Assembly (NCBI RefSeq): GCF_014700075.1
Contig: NZ_JACXBU010000007.1
Span: 248,001 to 312,000, forward strand
DNA length: 64,000 bases
Direction of reading: 5' to 3'
Source of the DNA: Pseudomonas sp. JM0905a
GTDB taxonomy: Bacteria > Pseudomonadota > Gammaproteobacteria > Pseudomonadales > Pseudomonadaceae
Shown: positions 26,176 through 34,833 of the stretch, piece after piece
Layout of the letters: each line of letters opens with the position of its first letter
Position numbering within the stretch: the stretch's first letter is position 1
Program-made: the position numbers and the translations under genes
The notes under the pieces: model-generated
What the model saw: the letters and a program-made list of their open reading frames with translations, nothing else
The model's database searches: none
What the model was told of the DNA's origin: nothing

Positions 26176-27051
26176 ATGAAGCGCCAGCAATCAATCAAGT
26201 CAGTTCGCTGGGATCTGGCACTGCGTTACCGACTGATCGAGACGGTGGTCTGGTGGGAGGGCCGCCTAACCACAAATCACTTGATGCAAAGCTTCGGCAT
26301 CAGCCGGCAGCAGGCCTCCAAGGACATCAACTCCTACATCAGCGAGTACGCACCAAAGAACCTCGAATACGACAAGCATTTGAAGGGGTATGTGCCTAGC
26401 CGCCACTTCAAGCCACTGTTTATCGATGACAGCGCCAGCGCCTACCTGCACCTGCTTAATCAGAACCAGGACCGCGCACCACACATCGAAGGCTTAGCCT
26501 TGGCCTATGCGCATACCGAGGTGTTGGAGGTTCCCGACAGACCCATCCGTCCAGAGCTTTTGCGCCCCCTATTGAGAGCGTGCCGCGAAGGACTTCGACT
26601 GGATTGCAAATATGTGTCCCTTAGCGACCCCGAGGCCGAGGAACGACTGATTGCACCGCACACGCTGATTTATACAGGCATGCGTTGGCACGTCCGAGCC
26701 TATTGCGAGAAGAGCCGGGACTATAAGGATTTTGTGCTGAGTCGATTCCGAGGAGTCCCCGTACTGGAGGACGAACCATCCGAGAACGGCCGTGATGCCG
26801 ATACAGGCTGGAACACCCCTGTCCAAGTACGACTCGTACCTGACTCACGCCTTAGCGCCGAGCAGCAAGCCATTATTGAGACGGACTACGGTATGCAAGG
26901 TGGCCAACTGGTAGTCGAAACCCGTGGTGCGCTGGTGCAGTACGTATTGCAGCGCTACCAGATCGACCCAACGAAAGTACACGCCAAGCCAGAAGCACAG
27001 CAGATTGTGGTCGCCAACCTCGATGAGCTGAAGCCTTGGCTGTACCACTGA
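26176..27051 (+). CDS. WYL-domain transcriptional regulator, CapW/BrxR type
   Basis: A 291-residue protein: N-terminal winged helix (RLIETVVWWEGRLTTNHLMQ, FGISRQQASKDINSYISEYA), a middle WYL domain (LDCKYVSLSDPEAEERLIAP with HTLIYTGMRWHVRAYCEKSR as the ligand-binding strand set) and a C-terminal WCX-like extension (GALVQYVLQRYQIDP). This domain order and size match CapW/BrxR regulators, which repress anti-phage operons until infection. It is divergent from the Wadjet operon, as those regulators usually are. The predicted operator is the inverted repeat at 26107-26123. Confidence 0.88.
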   Translation: MKRQQSIKSVRWDLALRYRLIETVVWWEGRLTTNHLMQSFGISRQQASKDINSYISEYAPKNLEYDKHLKGYVPSRHFKPLFIDDSASAYLHLLNQNQDRAPHIEGLALAYAHTEVLEVPDRPIRPELLRPLLRACREGLRLDCKYVSLSDPEAEERLIAPHTLIYTGMRWHVRAYCEKSRDYKDFVLSRFRGVPVLEDEPSENGRDADTGWNTPVQVRLVPDSRLSAEQQAIIETDYGMQGGQLVVETRGALVQYVLQRYQIDPTKVHAKPEAQQIVVANLDELKPWLYH

Positions 27052-27065
27052 CTAACGGAGCCTGA

Positions 27066-27647
27066 ATGGCCACGCATCCCCTGCTCTATACCCTGCATAT
27101 CCAGCTGGAGCCGCTGAGTTTCAACCCGCCGATCTGGCGACGCATTCGCGTGAGCGGCGACTGTACGTTACGCAAGCTGCACCACTTCATCCAAGCAACC
27201 TTCGGCTGGCACAGCAGCCACATGCATGAGTTCAGCGACGGTATGAATCGCTACCTACCTCTGGATGCCGAGCTGATGCACATGTTCGATGACGCCCTGG
27301 ATGACCGGAAAACTAAATTGCGCCGCGTGCTGAAGGACGTTGACCGACTGCGCTACCTCTACGACTTCGGTGACAGCTGGCAACATGTAATCGCGGTAGA
27401 AACCGTAGAGCCTAGCGACGTCAGCGGCACCTGGTGCGAGGTAATCGACGGCGCTCGCGCCTGCCCACCAGAGGATGTCGGAGGTGTGCCTGGCTATCTG
27501 GACTTTCTGGCTTCGCTCCAGCAATCAGAAAGCAAGGTAGGCCGCAGCGCTCTGGTGTGGGCAGGAGGCAGCTTCAACCCCGAGTTGTTTGATCGGCGAG
27601 CAGCCAATGCGGCAGTACAGCGGATCTGCAACAACTTCTGGGGCTGA
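27066..27647 (+). CDS. Plasmid pRiA4b ORF-3 family protein
   Basis: A 193-residue protein starting 14 bases after the WYL regulator, so in the same transcript. The family pattern is clear: LEPLSFNPPIWRRIRVSGDC, LHHFIQATFGWHSSHMHEF, LRYLYDFGDSWQHVIAVE and CPPEDVGGVPGYLDFL. The family occurs on plasmids, transposons and islands and its biochemical function is unknown. Association with defence regulators has no established meaning. Confidence 0.88.
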   Translation: MATHPLLYTLHIQLEPLSFNPPIWRRIRVSGDCTLRKLHHFIQATFGWHSSHMHEFSDGMNRYLPLDAELMHMFDDALDDRKTKLRRVLKDVDRLRYLYDFGDSWQHVIAVETVEPSDVSGTWCEVIDGARACPPEDVGGVPGYLDFLASLQQSESKVGRSALVWAGGSFNPELFDRRAANAAVQRICNNFWG

Positions 27648-27649
27648 CG

Positions 27650-27754
27650 CTAGTGGACTAAAAGTAGACCGGCAGACCAACTGATCAGCAGCAGGCCACC
27701 CCCCAGGCTGACTAGGACGCAGGCACTCAACAGCAGACTAAGCTCGGTAAACAT
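27650..27754 (-). CDS. 34-residue hydrophobic peptide (second of a tandem pair)
   Basis: The ATG at 27754 is preceded by GGGAGAG at a normal distance, 13 bases after the stop of the first peptide. The peptide starts MFTELSLLLSACVLVSLGGG and ends LLLISWSAGLLLVH: a single membrane span with almost no charge. Size and character resemble type I toxin or small membrane-stress peptides. Its downstream end reaches 2 codons past the end of the convergent pRiA4b gene without overlap. No homologue is recognised. Confidence 0.6.
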   Translation of the reverse strand: MFTELSLLLSACVLVSLGGGLLLISWSAGLLLVH

Positions 27755-27767
27755 CAGCGGCTCTCCC

Positions 27768-27869
27768 TTACTCGGCATTGCCGCCGTAAGCGATTCTGGC
27801 CAAGCCGAGCAGCACAGGCAGCATCAGAGCCAGCGGCAACAGATCGTTTAGCGTGAGCAGCATGATCAT
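27768..27869 (-). CDS. 33-residue hydrophobic peptide (first of a tandem pair)
   Basis: The ATG at 27869 (a second in-frame ATG lies two codons on) has an excellent GGAGGAA 8 bases upstream. The peptide reads MIMLLTLNDLLPLALMLPVL and LGLARIAYGGNAE: one membrane helix with a small polar tail. It is followed after 13 bases by a second such peptide. Both point away from the LexA box at 28016-28031, leaving a leader of about 145 bases, which is reminiscent of SOS-induced toxin peptides such as TisB; this is inference from layout only. Confidence 0.6.
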   Translation of the reverse strand: MIMLLTLNDLLPLALMLPVLLGLARIAYGGNAE

Positions 27870-28015
27870 GAGCAGTTCCTCCGAGAGAGTTTGTGTTCAC
27901 CCTAGCGAGAACAATCGGGCTGCACGATCTGCCTACTTTTCGCACCGTAAACAAAGTGCGCACGTATTCACCTGAGGCGACGAACTCGCCTTGCGCGCTC
28001 CAGTAGAGCCGAATA

Positions 28016-28031
28016 CTGTATTTACATACAG
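28016..28031 (+). promoter_or_regulatory. LexA (SOS) box upstream of umuD
   Basis: CTGTATTTACATACAG matches the consensus CTGT-N8-ACAG perfectly with an alternating AT core. A promoter TTGCGC (27991-27996), 17-base spacer, TACTGT (28014-28019) overlaps it, so LexA bound here would block umuDC. The umuD ATG is 18 bases downstream of the box. The same box could also affect the divergent peptide transcript. Confidence 0.92.
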
Positions 28032-28049
28032 TTATCTGATCCCCCAAAA

Positions 28050-28487
28050 ATGAACAATGCTCTAATCCTCGGCCAGCTACGTGCTAGCTCAATGCAGCTG
28101 GCAATTTTCGATGCACGAGTCCCGGCGGGCTTTCCCAGCCCCGCGCTGGATCACATGGAGCACAAGCTGTCGCTAGACAGTCTGCTCGACCTGCAGGCGT
28201 CGCACACCTATGTGGTCGCCGTTAGCGGTGACAGCATGACCGGAGCAGGCATTTTCGATGGCGACTACCTGATCGTCAGCCGTGCGCTGACGGCACGCCC
28301 CGGCCAGGTGGTGGTGGCCTGCCTCAACGGCGATGTGTTCGTGAAGCGCCTGGATCAGCAGCTCGGCCAGTTCATCCTGCGCTCGGAGCACCCTGCCTAC
28401 TCGCCGCGCTACATCCTGGAGAGCGATGAACTGATGATTTGGGGCATCGTGACCCACAGCCTGCGGAATCACCTCGCCCATGGCTGA
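28050..28487 (+). CDS. umuD: UmuD-like translesion polymerase V subunit / S24 peptidase
   Basis: A 145-residue LexA/UmuD-type self-cleaving protein. The cleavage region reads [13 protein letters not shown] (Ala-Gly bond), the catalytic Ser is in [14 protein letters not shown] and the Lys in NGDVFVKRL. After RecA-stimulated self-cleavage it should form the UmuD'2C mutagenic polymerase. The ribosome binding site is poor (only GGGGG-free pyrimidine-rich sequence before the ATG). It overlaps umuC by 8 bases. Island-borne umuDC are common in Pseudomonas mobile elements and raise mutation during SOS. Confidence 0.93.
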   Translation: MNNALILGQLRASSMQLAIFDARVPAGFPSPALDHMEHKLSLDSLLDLQASHTYVVAVSGDSMTGAGIFDGDYLIVSRALTARPGQVVVACLNGDVFVKRLDQQLGQFILRSEHPAYSPRYILESDELMIWGIVTHSLRNHLAHG

Positions 28488-29754
28488 GCCGGTGTATGCC
28501 CTGATCGACTGCAACAGTTTCTACGCCAGCTGCGAGCGCGTCTTTCGGCCCGACCTGCTGCGCACCCCCATCGTGGTGCTGAGCAACAACGACGGCTGCG
28601 TGATCGCCCGCTCTGCCGATGCCAAGCCCTTCGTGAAGATGGGGGCCCTGTTCCACGAGATCCGAGGCGAGCTCAAGCGCCACGGCATCGTCGCCTTCAG
28701 CAGCAACTACGCGCTGTATGGCGACATGAGCGAACGGGTGATGGCCATCCTGGAAGCCGCTTTTCCCAGCGTCGAGATCTACAGCATCGATGAAGCCTTT
28801 GCCGACATGAGCGGCCTGCCCGAGCCGCTGGAGTCCATCGGCCGCCGGGTTCAGGCCGAAGTGCGACAGAAGACTGGCATTCCCGTGGGCGTTGGCATTG
28901 CCACGACCAAGACATTGGCGAAACTGGCGAACGCAGCAGCCAAACGCTGGCAGAAGCAGACCGGCGGAGTCGTGGACATTCGCGACCCGGCGCGCCGCGA
29001 CAAGCTACTCAGGGCCATGCCGATCGAGGACGTATGGGGCGTAGGGCCAAGCCTCCGTGCACACCTCGCAGCCATGCAGATCAGCACGGCGTGGGACCTG
29101 GCGCAGATGGACGCCTGGACATTGCGCAAGCGCTTCAACGTGATTGTCGAGAAAACCGTACGTGAACTCCGCGGTGTCGCCTGCCTCGCAATCGAGCAGG
29201 AGATCGAACCCAGGCAGGAGATCTGCTCCAGCCGCTCATTTGGCAAACGCCTGCGGGAGTTGCCTCCCATCCAGGAAGCCGTCACCGCCTACGCCACGCG
29301 GGCCGCCGAAAAGCTGCGCCAGCAGGGCTCGCTGTGCCGGCAGCTGCGCGTCAGCCTGCGCACCGGAATGTTCAACCCCACCGAGGCCCGATACGCCAAC
29401 GGCGTGCTCTGCCAGCTGCCCTGCCCGACCGATGACAGCCGCCTGATCATCAAGGCCGTCCAGGCAGGACTGCAGCAGGTGTACCGCGAGGGCTTCAGCT
29501 ACGCCAAGGCCCAGGTGCTGCTGCTGGACCTGTGCCGCAAGAACGAATACACCCCGGACCTGTTCGCCCCCCAGCAGCCGGCCAGAACCGAACGCCTGAT
29601 GAACACACTGGATGCGATCAACCACCGCTGGGGACAGGGCACACTGCAGCCCGGCCGCATCGCCAAGCCAGTCGAATGGTCGATGCGCCGAGAGCTGCTC
29701 TCCCCTGCATACACCACGCGCTGGAGCGACCTCTTGGTTGCGAAAGCCACCTGA
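28480..29754 (+). CDS. umuC: UmuC-like DNA polymerase V catalytic subunit (Y family)
   Basis: A 424-residue Y-family polymerase. Catalytic acidic motifs are [16 protein letters not shown] at the N-terminus and [12 protein letters not shown] around residue 100. The helix-hairpin region [20 protein letters not shown] and C-terminal UmuC/DUF4113 domain with [15 protein letters not shown] and [19 protein letters not shown] are intact, so length and ends look complete. Translationally coupled to umuD and under LexA control. Confidence 0.95.
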   Translation: MAEPVYALIDCNSFYASCERVFRPDLLRTPIVVLSNNDGCVIARSADAKPFVKMGALFHEIRGELKRHGIVAFSSNYALYGDMSERVMAILEAAFPSVEIYSIDEAFADMSGLPEPLESIGRRVQAEVRQKTGIPVGVGIATTKTLAKLANAAAKRWQKQTGGVVDIRDPARRDKLLRAMPIEDVWGVGPSLRAHLAAMQISTAWDLAQMDAWTLRKRFNVIVEKTVRELRGVACLAIEQEIEPRQEICSSRSFGKRLRELPPIQEAVTAYATRAAEKLRQQGSLCRQLRVSLRTGMFNPTEARYANGVLCQLPCPTDDSRLIIKAVQAGLQQVYREGFSYAKAQVLLLDLCRKNEYTPDLFAPQQPARTERLMNTLDAINHRWGQGTLQPGRIAKPVEWSMRRELLSPAYTTRWSDLLVAKAT

Positions 29755-29799
29755 GCTAGCGCCTGATGAACCACGATTTAGTGTAAGAGGCAGCAATCA

Positions 29800-29985
29800 G
29801 CCGATTCTGTTGAAAACAGTCGGTGTGTGGCAGAGCTAGCTATTCGTAGCCTGAAAAACATCCCAATCTAGCGCTACAACCTGAAATCTAGAACAGCTCC
29901 GATCACAGCAACGAGTCAGATTTCAGCCTCGGCCACGTACTTTCGGCGCAGGAAATCGTTCTGGGAGTTTTTCAACAGAATCGGC
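29800..29985. mobile_element. 186-bp MITE-like element with 17-bp perfect inverted ends
   Basis: GCCGATTCTGTTGAAAA at 29800-29816 is the exact reverse complement of 29969-29985 (TTTTCAACAGAATCGGC). The interior holds no ORF. Terminal sequences of this kind belong to transposase-bearing insertion sequences in Pseudomonas relatives, so this is probably a non-autonomous derivative or a deleted IS. No clear target duplication is visible (left flank GCAATCA, right flank CAAATGC). It fills most of the 29755-30077 gap; the rest of that gap shows nothing. Confidence 0.65.
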
Positions 29986-30077
29986 CAAATGCAGTCGTTC
30001 GGTGTGGCTACAAAAGTTGGGGCGACTCAAGATCCATTCTCGTAGTGTTCCACACCCAAATCCCCCTCCGCAGGGTG

Positions 30078-31778
30078 TTAGCCCCAAAGCCGCTCATAAT
30101 CGGCAGAGCGCGATGATGGCGGATGGCTCGGGCGGCGGATCGACACAGGTAGCGGTATGGGCGAATTCACACCTACGACCATGGCCTCACCTTGCCCTAG
30201 GGTTGGTAAGAAGGATGCTGCTGAGGCATCTAGGTCCCCGCACGCTTTTTCAACGATGTGCCGATCTCGCTCGTTGATAAGTCGGTGAACAATGAACATC
30301 CCCATTTGGCTGAGAACATCTTCAGGGATGTCTCGAGGGCGCTGTGTCCCAAGCACACAGGTTAACGAGTACTTGCGCCCTTCCTTCGCGATCAACCCAA
30401 AGGCATCTAAATCGGTCCGCGTGAATTCATCACCTACCGATTTGTCTAGGAACTGATGCGCCTCATCAATCATGGTGACCAGAGGCATGTCGAGGAATCG
30501 GCCTTGGCGGGCGAGGCCCAGCAAGTATCGTCCGACAGCGTTCGCTACGACCTCTCTGGCATTGTGCTCAAACGACAGAAACTCAAGGCTGATACGCAAA
30601 ACCCGCTGATTCGGATCAGCTAGAAAATCGGCAATGAGATCTGGCAGTGGCGTCAGTCCTGCAGGAGAAAACAGACATTCAAGGTTGGGTGACGCAAGCT
30701 CAGCTTCGATGCGTGAAATGAGGGTTACACAGGCTGACTGCTCATTGGCAGTGACGCCGCCCCAGTTCCCCTGCTGGGCGTTGAACCCAGCTGGGTAAAC
30801 GCACTCCTCCCAAACTTGATTTGCTAATTGAGCGATATCGAATTGAGTGCCCGGGCGACTCAATGCTTGGGCATGTTGCACGCAGGCGGCTTCAAAGTTT
30901 TGGCGGGGCTGGTTCGCCTTACGAATCAAGCCGACGTTCGCGAGATGAGGAGCTAAATGTGCAATCTTCAGACTTCGCAGAGCCTCTTTCAGCTTGGGGG
31001 CTTGGACTCCAGGGCTAGGTCTGAGCAAGACGAATAAATCTGATTCTGTTAGATCCCAGTATGGAAAGCTCAGAAACACTCTAGGATCGTTCGGATCTGC
31101 GCGACGCCCCCCTAGGTACGTATGCCTGATACCTGGGCCGGTTTGGGTATGAAATTCCCCTGTTGCGTCGAACAGAATTGCTTTACCACCCAAGCGTGCA
31201 ATTTCTTCAGTGAGCAAAGCCATTGTCCAGCTCTTGCCGCCGCCGGTGGCTCCCAGAATTGCACAGTGGCGACCTAGAAGGTGGCTGGGAGAAATAGAGA
31301 CTGAGGTATCTCGGGCATGGGGAAAGTTTGCTAGCTGGATGCGTCGTTGTTCAGGTGTGGTGCCTGACTCAATCACCTGCTTGACGATCAAGGGATGCGC
31401 GGAGAAAACGTGCTGGCCAATCCTAGGTGATAAGGGAACACCTCGAAGCGCTTGGCCTGTTTCAAGATCAATGGCGGTGAGAAGCTGAACTACCCCTAAC
31501 GGGTTCGGCTTCGAATCATGGTCACGAGTGGGCTCTACGGTTAGGCGATCGCGCTCTGGTAACCGCGTTTCAACAAGTCGCCCGAGTACGGCGTGCTCTT
31601 CGCCTTCGATGACAACGAACTCACCCACCTGGCCGCGCTGCAGGGGATAGCCGGCAACGTGCGTGCTTCCCGGAAGTGGGGCAAGTGGCAGGTTCACGTC
31701 GACCGATGCAGGCCGCACTGTGGCGACAGAACCAATGTATCGCTGGCGGTCATAGGGGGAAACGACAAGACCAGTCAT
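30078..31778 (-). CDS. herA: HerA-like hexameric ATPase/helicase of a SIR2-HerA defence pair
   Basis: A 566-residue protein with an N-terminal HerA-type beta-barrel (GQVGEFVVIEGEEHAVLGRL) and a RecA-like motor: Walker A GATGGGKS at 176-183, Walker B LVTMIDEAHQFLD around 435, and an arginine-finger-rich C-terminal part with VLGTQRPRDIPEDVLSQMG, plus HRLINERDRHIVEKACGDL. It overlaps the SIR2 gene by ATGA (31775-31778), so the two are made together. SIR2-HerA (Nezha) pairs assemble into large complexes that hydrolyse NAD+ and ATP and block phage; that function is known for the family, not shown here. Confidence 0.92.
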   Translation of the reverse strand: MTGLVVSPYDRQRYIGSVATVRPASVDVNLPLAPLPGSTHVAGYPLQRGQVGEFVVIEGEEHAVLGRLVETRLPERDRLTVEPTRDHDSKPNPLGVVQLLTAIDLETGQALRGVPLSPRIGQHVFSAHPLIVKQVIESGTTPEQRRIQLANFPHARDTSVSISPSHLLGRHCAILGATGGGKSWTMALLTEEIARLGGKAILFDATGEFHTQTGPGIRHTYLGGRRADPNDPRVFLSFPYWDLTESDLFVLLRPSPGVQAPKLKEALRSLKIAHLAPHLANVGLIRKANQPRQNFEAACVQHAQALSRPGTQFDIAQLANQVWEECVYPAGFNAQQGNWGGVTANEQSACVTLISRIEAELASPNLECLFSPAGLTPLPDLIADFLADPNQRVLRISLEFLSFEHNAREVVANAVGRYLLGLARQGRFLDMPLVTMIDEAHQFLDKSVGDEFTRTDLDAFGLIAKEGRKYSLTCVLGTQRPRDIPEDVLSQMGMFIVHRLINERDRHIVEKACGDLDASAASFLPTLGQGEAMVVGVNSPIPLPVSIRRPSHPPSSRSADYERLWG

Positions 31779-33028
31779 ACGGCACCAATGCTGCGGAGGC
31801 GTGCGACATGACGCTCAAGATCTGTTTCCGCAGCCAGATCTGGCACGAGTGAAACCATGTCTTCGAACCCACAATTGAGGAGGGTAATGCGAGCATCACC
31901 CGCACTTGCGAGATTGCGGAGTTGTCCAAGGTATTTATTGGTTCCGCATTCACCAGGCCTTTGTTGCCCGTCTCTTTCCCAAGGGGCGAGGCCGGGGCTG
32001 ACTGCCACGATCTTGAGCGATAGATTGGACCGTATTGCAGACATGATGGGTTCGGCGAGGTGGTTATCGTTGAACCCAAAACCCACCACCAGAACACCGG
32101 TGTCAGGTTCGCGCAATGCGGACTGGAATGCGCTGATCATCTCGAGGTAAGGCTGCTCGAACGCGAGTTCGTACTTTGAGTTTCGGGGGTAAATAAGGAC
32201 AGGCTTACCCGTCGACATCCACTTGGTGATTTCGCCTGAGGGTTGCTGTCGCTGCCAATCAACTGATCCATGCAGCTTGTAGAGATGGAATGAGTTGGGA
32301 ATCAGGTCGAAAGCTTCAGTGTCAGCCAGTCGTGTCACGGTCTCATAGCTGAAGTGAACCGCATCGAAGGTCGGGGGCGCGGTATGGGAAAAGCCATCGA
32401 CCACAACATATCGTCCTTGGCGACCTGCTTCTTCGAAGCAGCGGTCGTAATTGGTCGTGAAAATTTTCGCCCGTGATTTGCGCTGCGGCCGCCGGGCCAC
32501 CCTACGAAGGAACTCTGTGTGAACAGGCAGGTGGTGATTCGTGAACACGAAATTTGTAGCAGCAATAATGTGTGCTTCGGCGAGAGCAACGAATTTTACG
32601 ACTTCCCCCTTAGCTGGGTCGGCCAGAAACGATTCGGCTAGGCGGCATCGTGACATCAGTGCCTCAATGTCCGCTGTTGCCTGAGGATGCCCAACAATTC
32701 CCAGCAATTGGTCGAAGGTTGGGCCAGGAGGCATAGCCGCTGCTGCCGCGGCATCCTGCTTGATCTTCACCTGCTGCCATAAATCCCACATTGTGGGTGC
32801 TTTGAGGCCACCCTGCTGGAATGGAGCTACGCACAATGACGTGCCCAGCCCAGAGAGAACAACCAAATTACTACAACGCAGTACATCGGAAAGCGCCCGT
32901 TTCGCCTCTGCTACCGCTTGATCTTCCACCTGAGGAAGAACTTGTCCTTCTGGAGCCGCAGCGGGCAAAGGTAGCTGTGGCAGGTCTTGTAGCCACTGCT
33001 GGTTGGTCCTTGAATTGAACACCTGCAT
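31775..33028 (-). CDS. SIR2-domain NADase-like effector
   Basis: A 417-residue protein with AGGGAG before the ATG at 33028. The SIR2 fold signs are NLVVLSGLGTSL at about 54-65 (nucleotide-binding loop, with GAGxS changed to GLGTS), KIFTTNYDRCFEEA, YKLHGSVDWQR (the catalytic His in LHGS) and LVVGFGFNDNHLAEPI. It is the first gene of the pair with HerA. By analogy the SIR2 subunit depletes NAD+ on infection. The Gly-Leu-Gly variation of the first loop is a small departure worth noting. Confidence 0.9.
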   Translation of the reverse strand: MQVFNSRTNQQWLQDLPQLPLPAAAPEGQVLPQVEDQAVAEAKRALSDVLRCSNLVVLSGLGTSLCVAPFQQGGLKAPTMWDLWQQVKIKQDAAAAAAMPPGPTFDQLLGIVGHPQATADIEALMSRCRLAESFLADPAKGEVVKFVALAEAHIIAATNFVFTNHHLPVHTEFLRRVARRPQRKSRAKIFTTNYDRCFEEAGRQGRYVVVDGFSHTAPPTFDAVHFSYETVTRLADTEAFDLIPNSFHLYKLHGSVDWQRQQPSGEITKWMSTGKPVLIYPRNSKYELAFEQPYLEMISAFQSALREPDTGVLVVGFGFNDNHLAEPIMSAIRSNLSLKIVAVSPGLAPWERDGQQRPGECGTNKYLGQLRNLASAGDARITLLNCGFEDMVSLVPDLAAETDLERHVARLRSIGAV

Positions 33029-33359
33029 TTGGAACTCCCTGAAGGCGCTGCGCTTAGCAGTTTCCTTCCTGCTGTCTTGAGATTAGTAGCCGGACTGTCG
33101 GCGGATGCTTGGCCAGTGAAGCTATACCGCAGGAATGCATGCCCGCAATGGGCACCTGAGCGATATAGGCACTACTACCGGATCCTTGAAGGGCGAGTAG
33201 GAATTTCATCATCCAGATCTGGCGCACAGTGGTGACCGCAAACACCTTAAACGCGCTGATTGAGCGGCCGGTATCAGCCATGCTGCGATCACCAATCGAT
33301 TCAAAATTTTCTCAGCCACATATCACTGCAGTGAACCTACCCACCATGGAGCTCAAACC
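33029..33359. other. Intergenic region with divergent promoters
   Basis: This 331-bp stretch separates the SIR2 gene (minus) from the zinc-ribbon/glycine-zipper gene (plus). It must hold promoters for both, but I cannot assign confident -35/-10 boxes. A 68-codon plus-strand frame at its start lacks support. Confidence 0.45.
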
Positions 33360-33698
33360 ATGTCACTGCAGTGTCCTAGCTGTCAGTCCAGGCGCATTGC
33401 GTCGCTTCACTCAGCGCTGAAAATCGGTGCCACGGTTGGCACAGTTGGTGGAGCTCTGCGTGGCGTATCTGGCGCTTTGGCAGGAGGTCAGGTTGGCGCT
33501 ACCGCTGGTGTGATCGCAGGCCCTGCCGGCTCCCTACTCGGCGCTATATCAGGTGCCGTGCTGGGCGGACTAGCAGGCGGTGTCGGCGGATGCGCAATTG
33601 GCGCTGAACTCGGCCGCTGTCTGGATCGTCACGTGCTGACCAACAACCTCTGCCTCGACTGCGGCTACCGCTTCAACAGGCGCTTTATCCGGGGCTAA
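33360..33698 (+). CDS. Split zinc-ribbon protein with glycine-zipper membrane insert
   Basis: A 112-residue protein. It opens with a CPSC pair (MSLQCPSCQSRRIASLHSAL), then a long Gly/Ala-rich stretch (TVGGALRGVSGALAGGQVGA, LGAISGAVLGGLAGGVGGCA) that can form two glycine-zipper membrane helices, and closes with NLCLDCGYRFNRR, a second CxxC pair. Together the pairs would make one zinc ribbon with a membrane hairpin inserted. No function is known. The gene at 37050 has the same plan with a different insert. Confidence 0.65.
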   Translation: MSLQCPSCQSRRIASLHSALKIGATVGTVGGALRGVSGALAGGQVGATAGVIAGPAGSLLGAISGAVLGGLAGGVGGCAIGAELGRCLDRHVLTNNLCLDCGYRFNRRFIRG

Positions 33699-33788
33699 AG
33701 CCCTCCTCTCTTACCGGCTCAATACCACTCAGGCCCGCCGCGCGGTTGCGTGGCGCTTATGCCTGCGTCCTCGAAAAGGAGAACACTC

Positions 33789-34757
33789 ATGGCGCATCTC
33801 ATCGAAACCATGGCCTACGCTGGCGCCATTCCCTGGCACGGCCTGGGCAATCAGCTCACCCAGAAACAGCCGATCGAAGTCTGGCAACGCGAAGCCGGCA
33901 TGGACTGGCAGATATTGGAAAGTCCCGTGTATTTCAAGTCGGATGCTGTCGGTCACCTGGGCGCCATCCACTCCTTCCCTGCGCAGAAGGTGCTGTTCCG
34001 CTCCGACACCAAGGCGCCACTATCGGTAGTCTCGCAGCGCTACCACACCGTGCAGCCGCGTGAGGTGCTGGAGTTCTACCGCGATCTGACAGAGGTCTCC
34101 GGCTATGAGCTGGAAACGGCTGGTGTGCTCAAGGGTGGCCGCAAGTTCTGGGCGCTGGCGCGTACCGGCCAGGGCGCAGCGCTCAAGAGCAATGACCAGG
34201 TGAATGGCTATCTGCTGCTGGCGACTTCATGCGACGGCACCCTAGCCACCACGGCAACCCCCACTACCGTGCGAGTGGTGTGCAACAACACCCTGACCAT
34301 CGCCCTGGACGGCACCAGCCGGGCGATCAAGGTGCCGCACAACACCCGCTTCGATCCGAAGGCGGTGAAGAAGCAGCTCGGCATCGCCGTCTCGCAATGG
34401 GACGACTTCATATACCGCATGCGGGTACTGGCCGAGCGCAAGGTGCAGTGGCATGAGGCATTGGGCTTCTTCATGAACGTGCTGTGCGAAACGCATCCGA
34501 CTGGTGCTCTACCCGAGCAACTGCCTAACGAGCGTGCCCTGCGCAAGGTCCAGGAACTGTACGAGGGCCGTGGTCGCGGTAGCCAACTGGACTCGGCCCG
34601 CGGCACCGCCTGGGGCCTGCTCAACGCCGTGACCGAGTTTGTCGATCACGAGCGTCGGGCACGCAGCAACGAGTACCGCATGGACTCGGCCTGGTTCGGC
34701 CAGGGCGCGCAGATCAAGCAACGTGCTCTGGATGCAGCTCTGCGTCTCGCTGCTTAA
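33789..34757 (+). CDS. DUF932 / phage-plasmid-like protein (TIGR03299)
   Basis: A 322-residue protein. The ATG at 33789 has AAAAGGAG in front; the frame is open 13 codons upstream without support. Pattern: MAHLIETMAYAGAIPWHGLG at the N-terminus (an almost invariant start in this family), SQRYHTVQPREVLEFYRDLT, ATSCDGTLATTATPTTVRVV and RAIKVPHNTRFDP. DUF932 proteins are carried by phages, ICEs and islands, usually beside recombination nucleases as here; the biochemical role is not established. Confidence 0.9.
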   Translation: MAHLIETMAYAGAIPWHGLGNQLTQKQPIEVWQREAGMDWQILESPVYFKSDAVGHLGAIHSFPAQKVLFRSDTKAPLSVVSQRYHTVQPREVLEFYRDLTEVSGYELETAGVLKGGRKFWALARTGQGAALKSNDQVNGYLLLATSCDGTLATTATPTTVRVVCNNTLTIALDGTSRAIKVPHNTRFDPKAVKKQLGIAVSQWDDFIYRMRVLAERKVQWHEALGFFMNVLCETHPTGALPEQLPNERALRKVQELYEGRGRGSQLDSARGTAWGLLNAVTEFVDHERRARSNEYRMDSAWFGQGAQIKQRALDAALRLAA

Positions 34758-34780
34758 CCCCTCCCCCACATCCACCTTCG

Positions 34781-34814
34781 CGCCCGGTCAGCCTTGTGCT
34801 GGTCGGGCGTTTTT
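34781..34814 (+). terminator. Intrinsic terminator between DUF932 and YqaJ genes
   Basis: CGCCCGGTCAGC pairs with GCTGGTCGGGCG (12 bp with two G-T pairs, loop CTTGT), followed by TTTTT. Only 20 bases later the next start codon with its own ribosome binding site appears. Confidence 0.8.
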
Positions 34815-34833
34815 ATGTCTGCAGGTGAACAGC

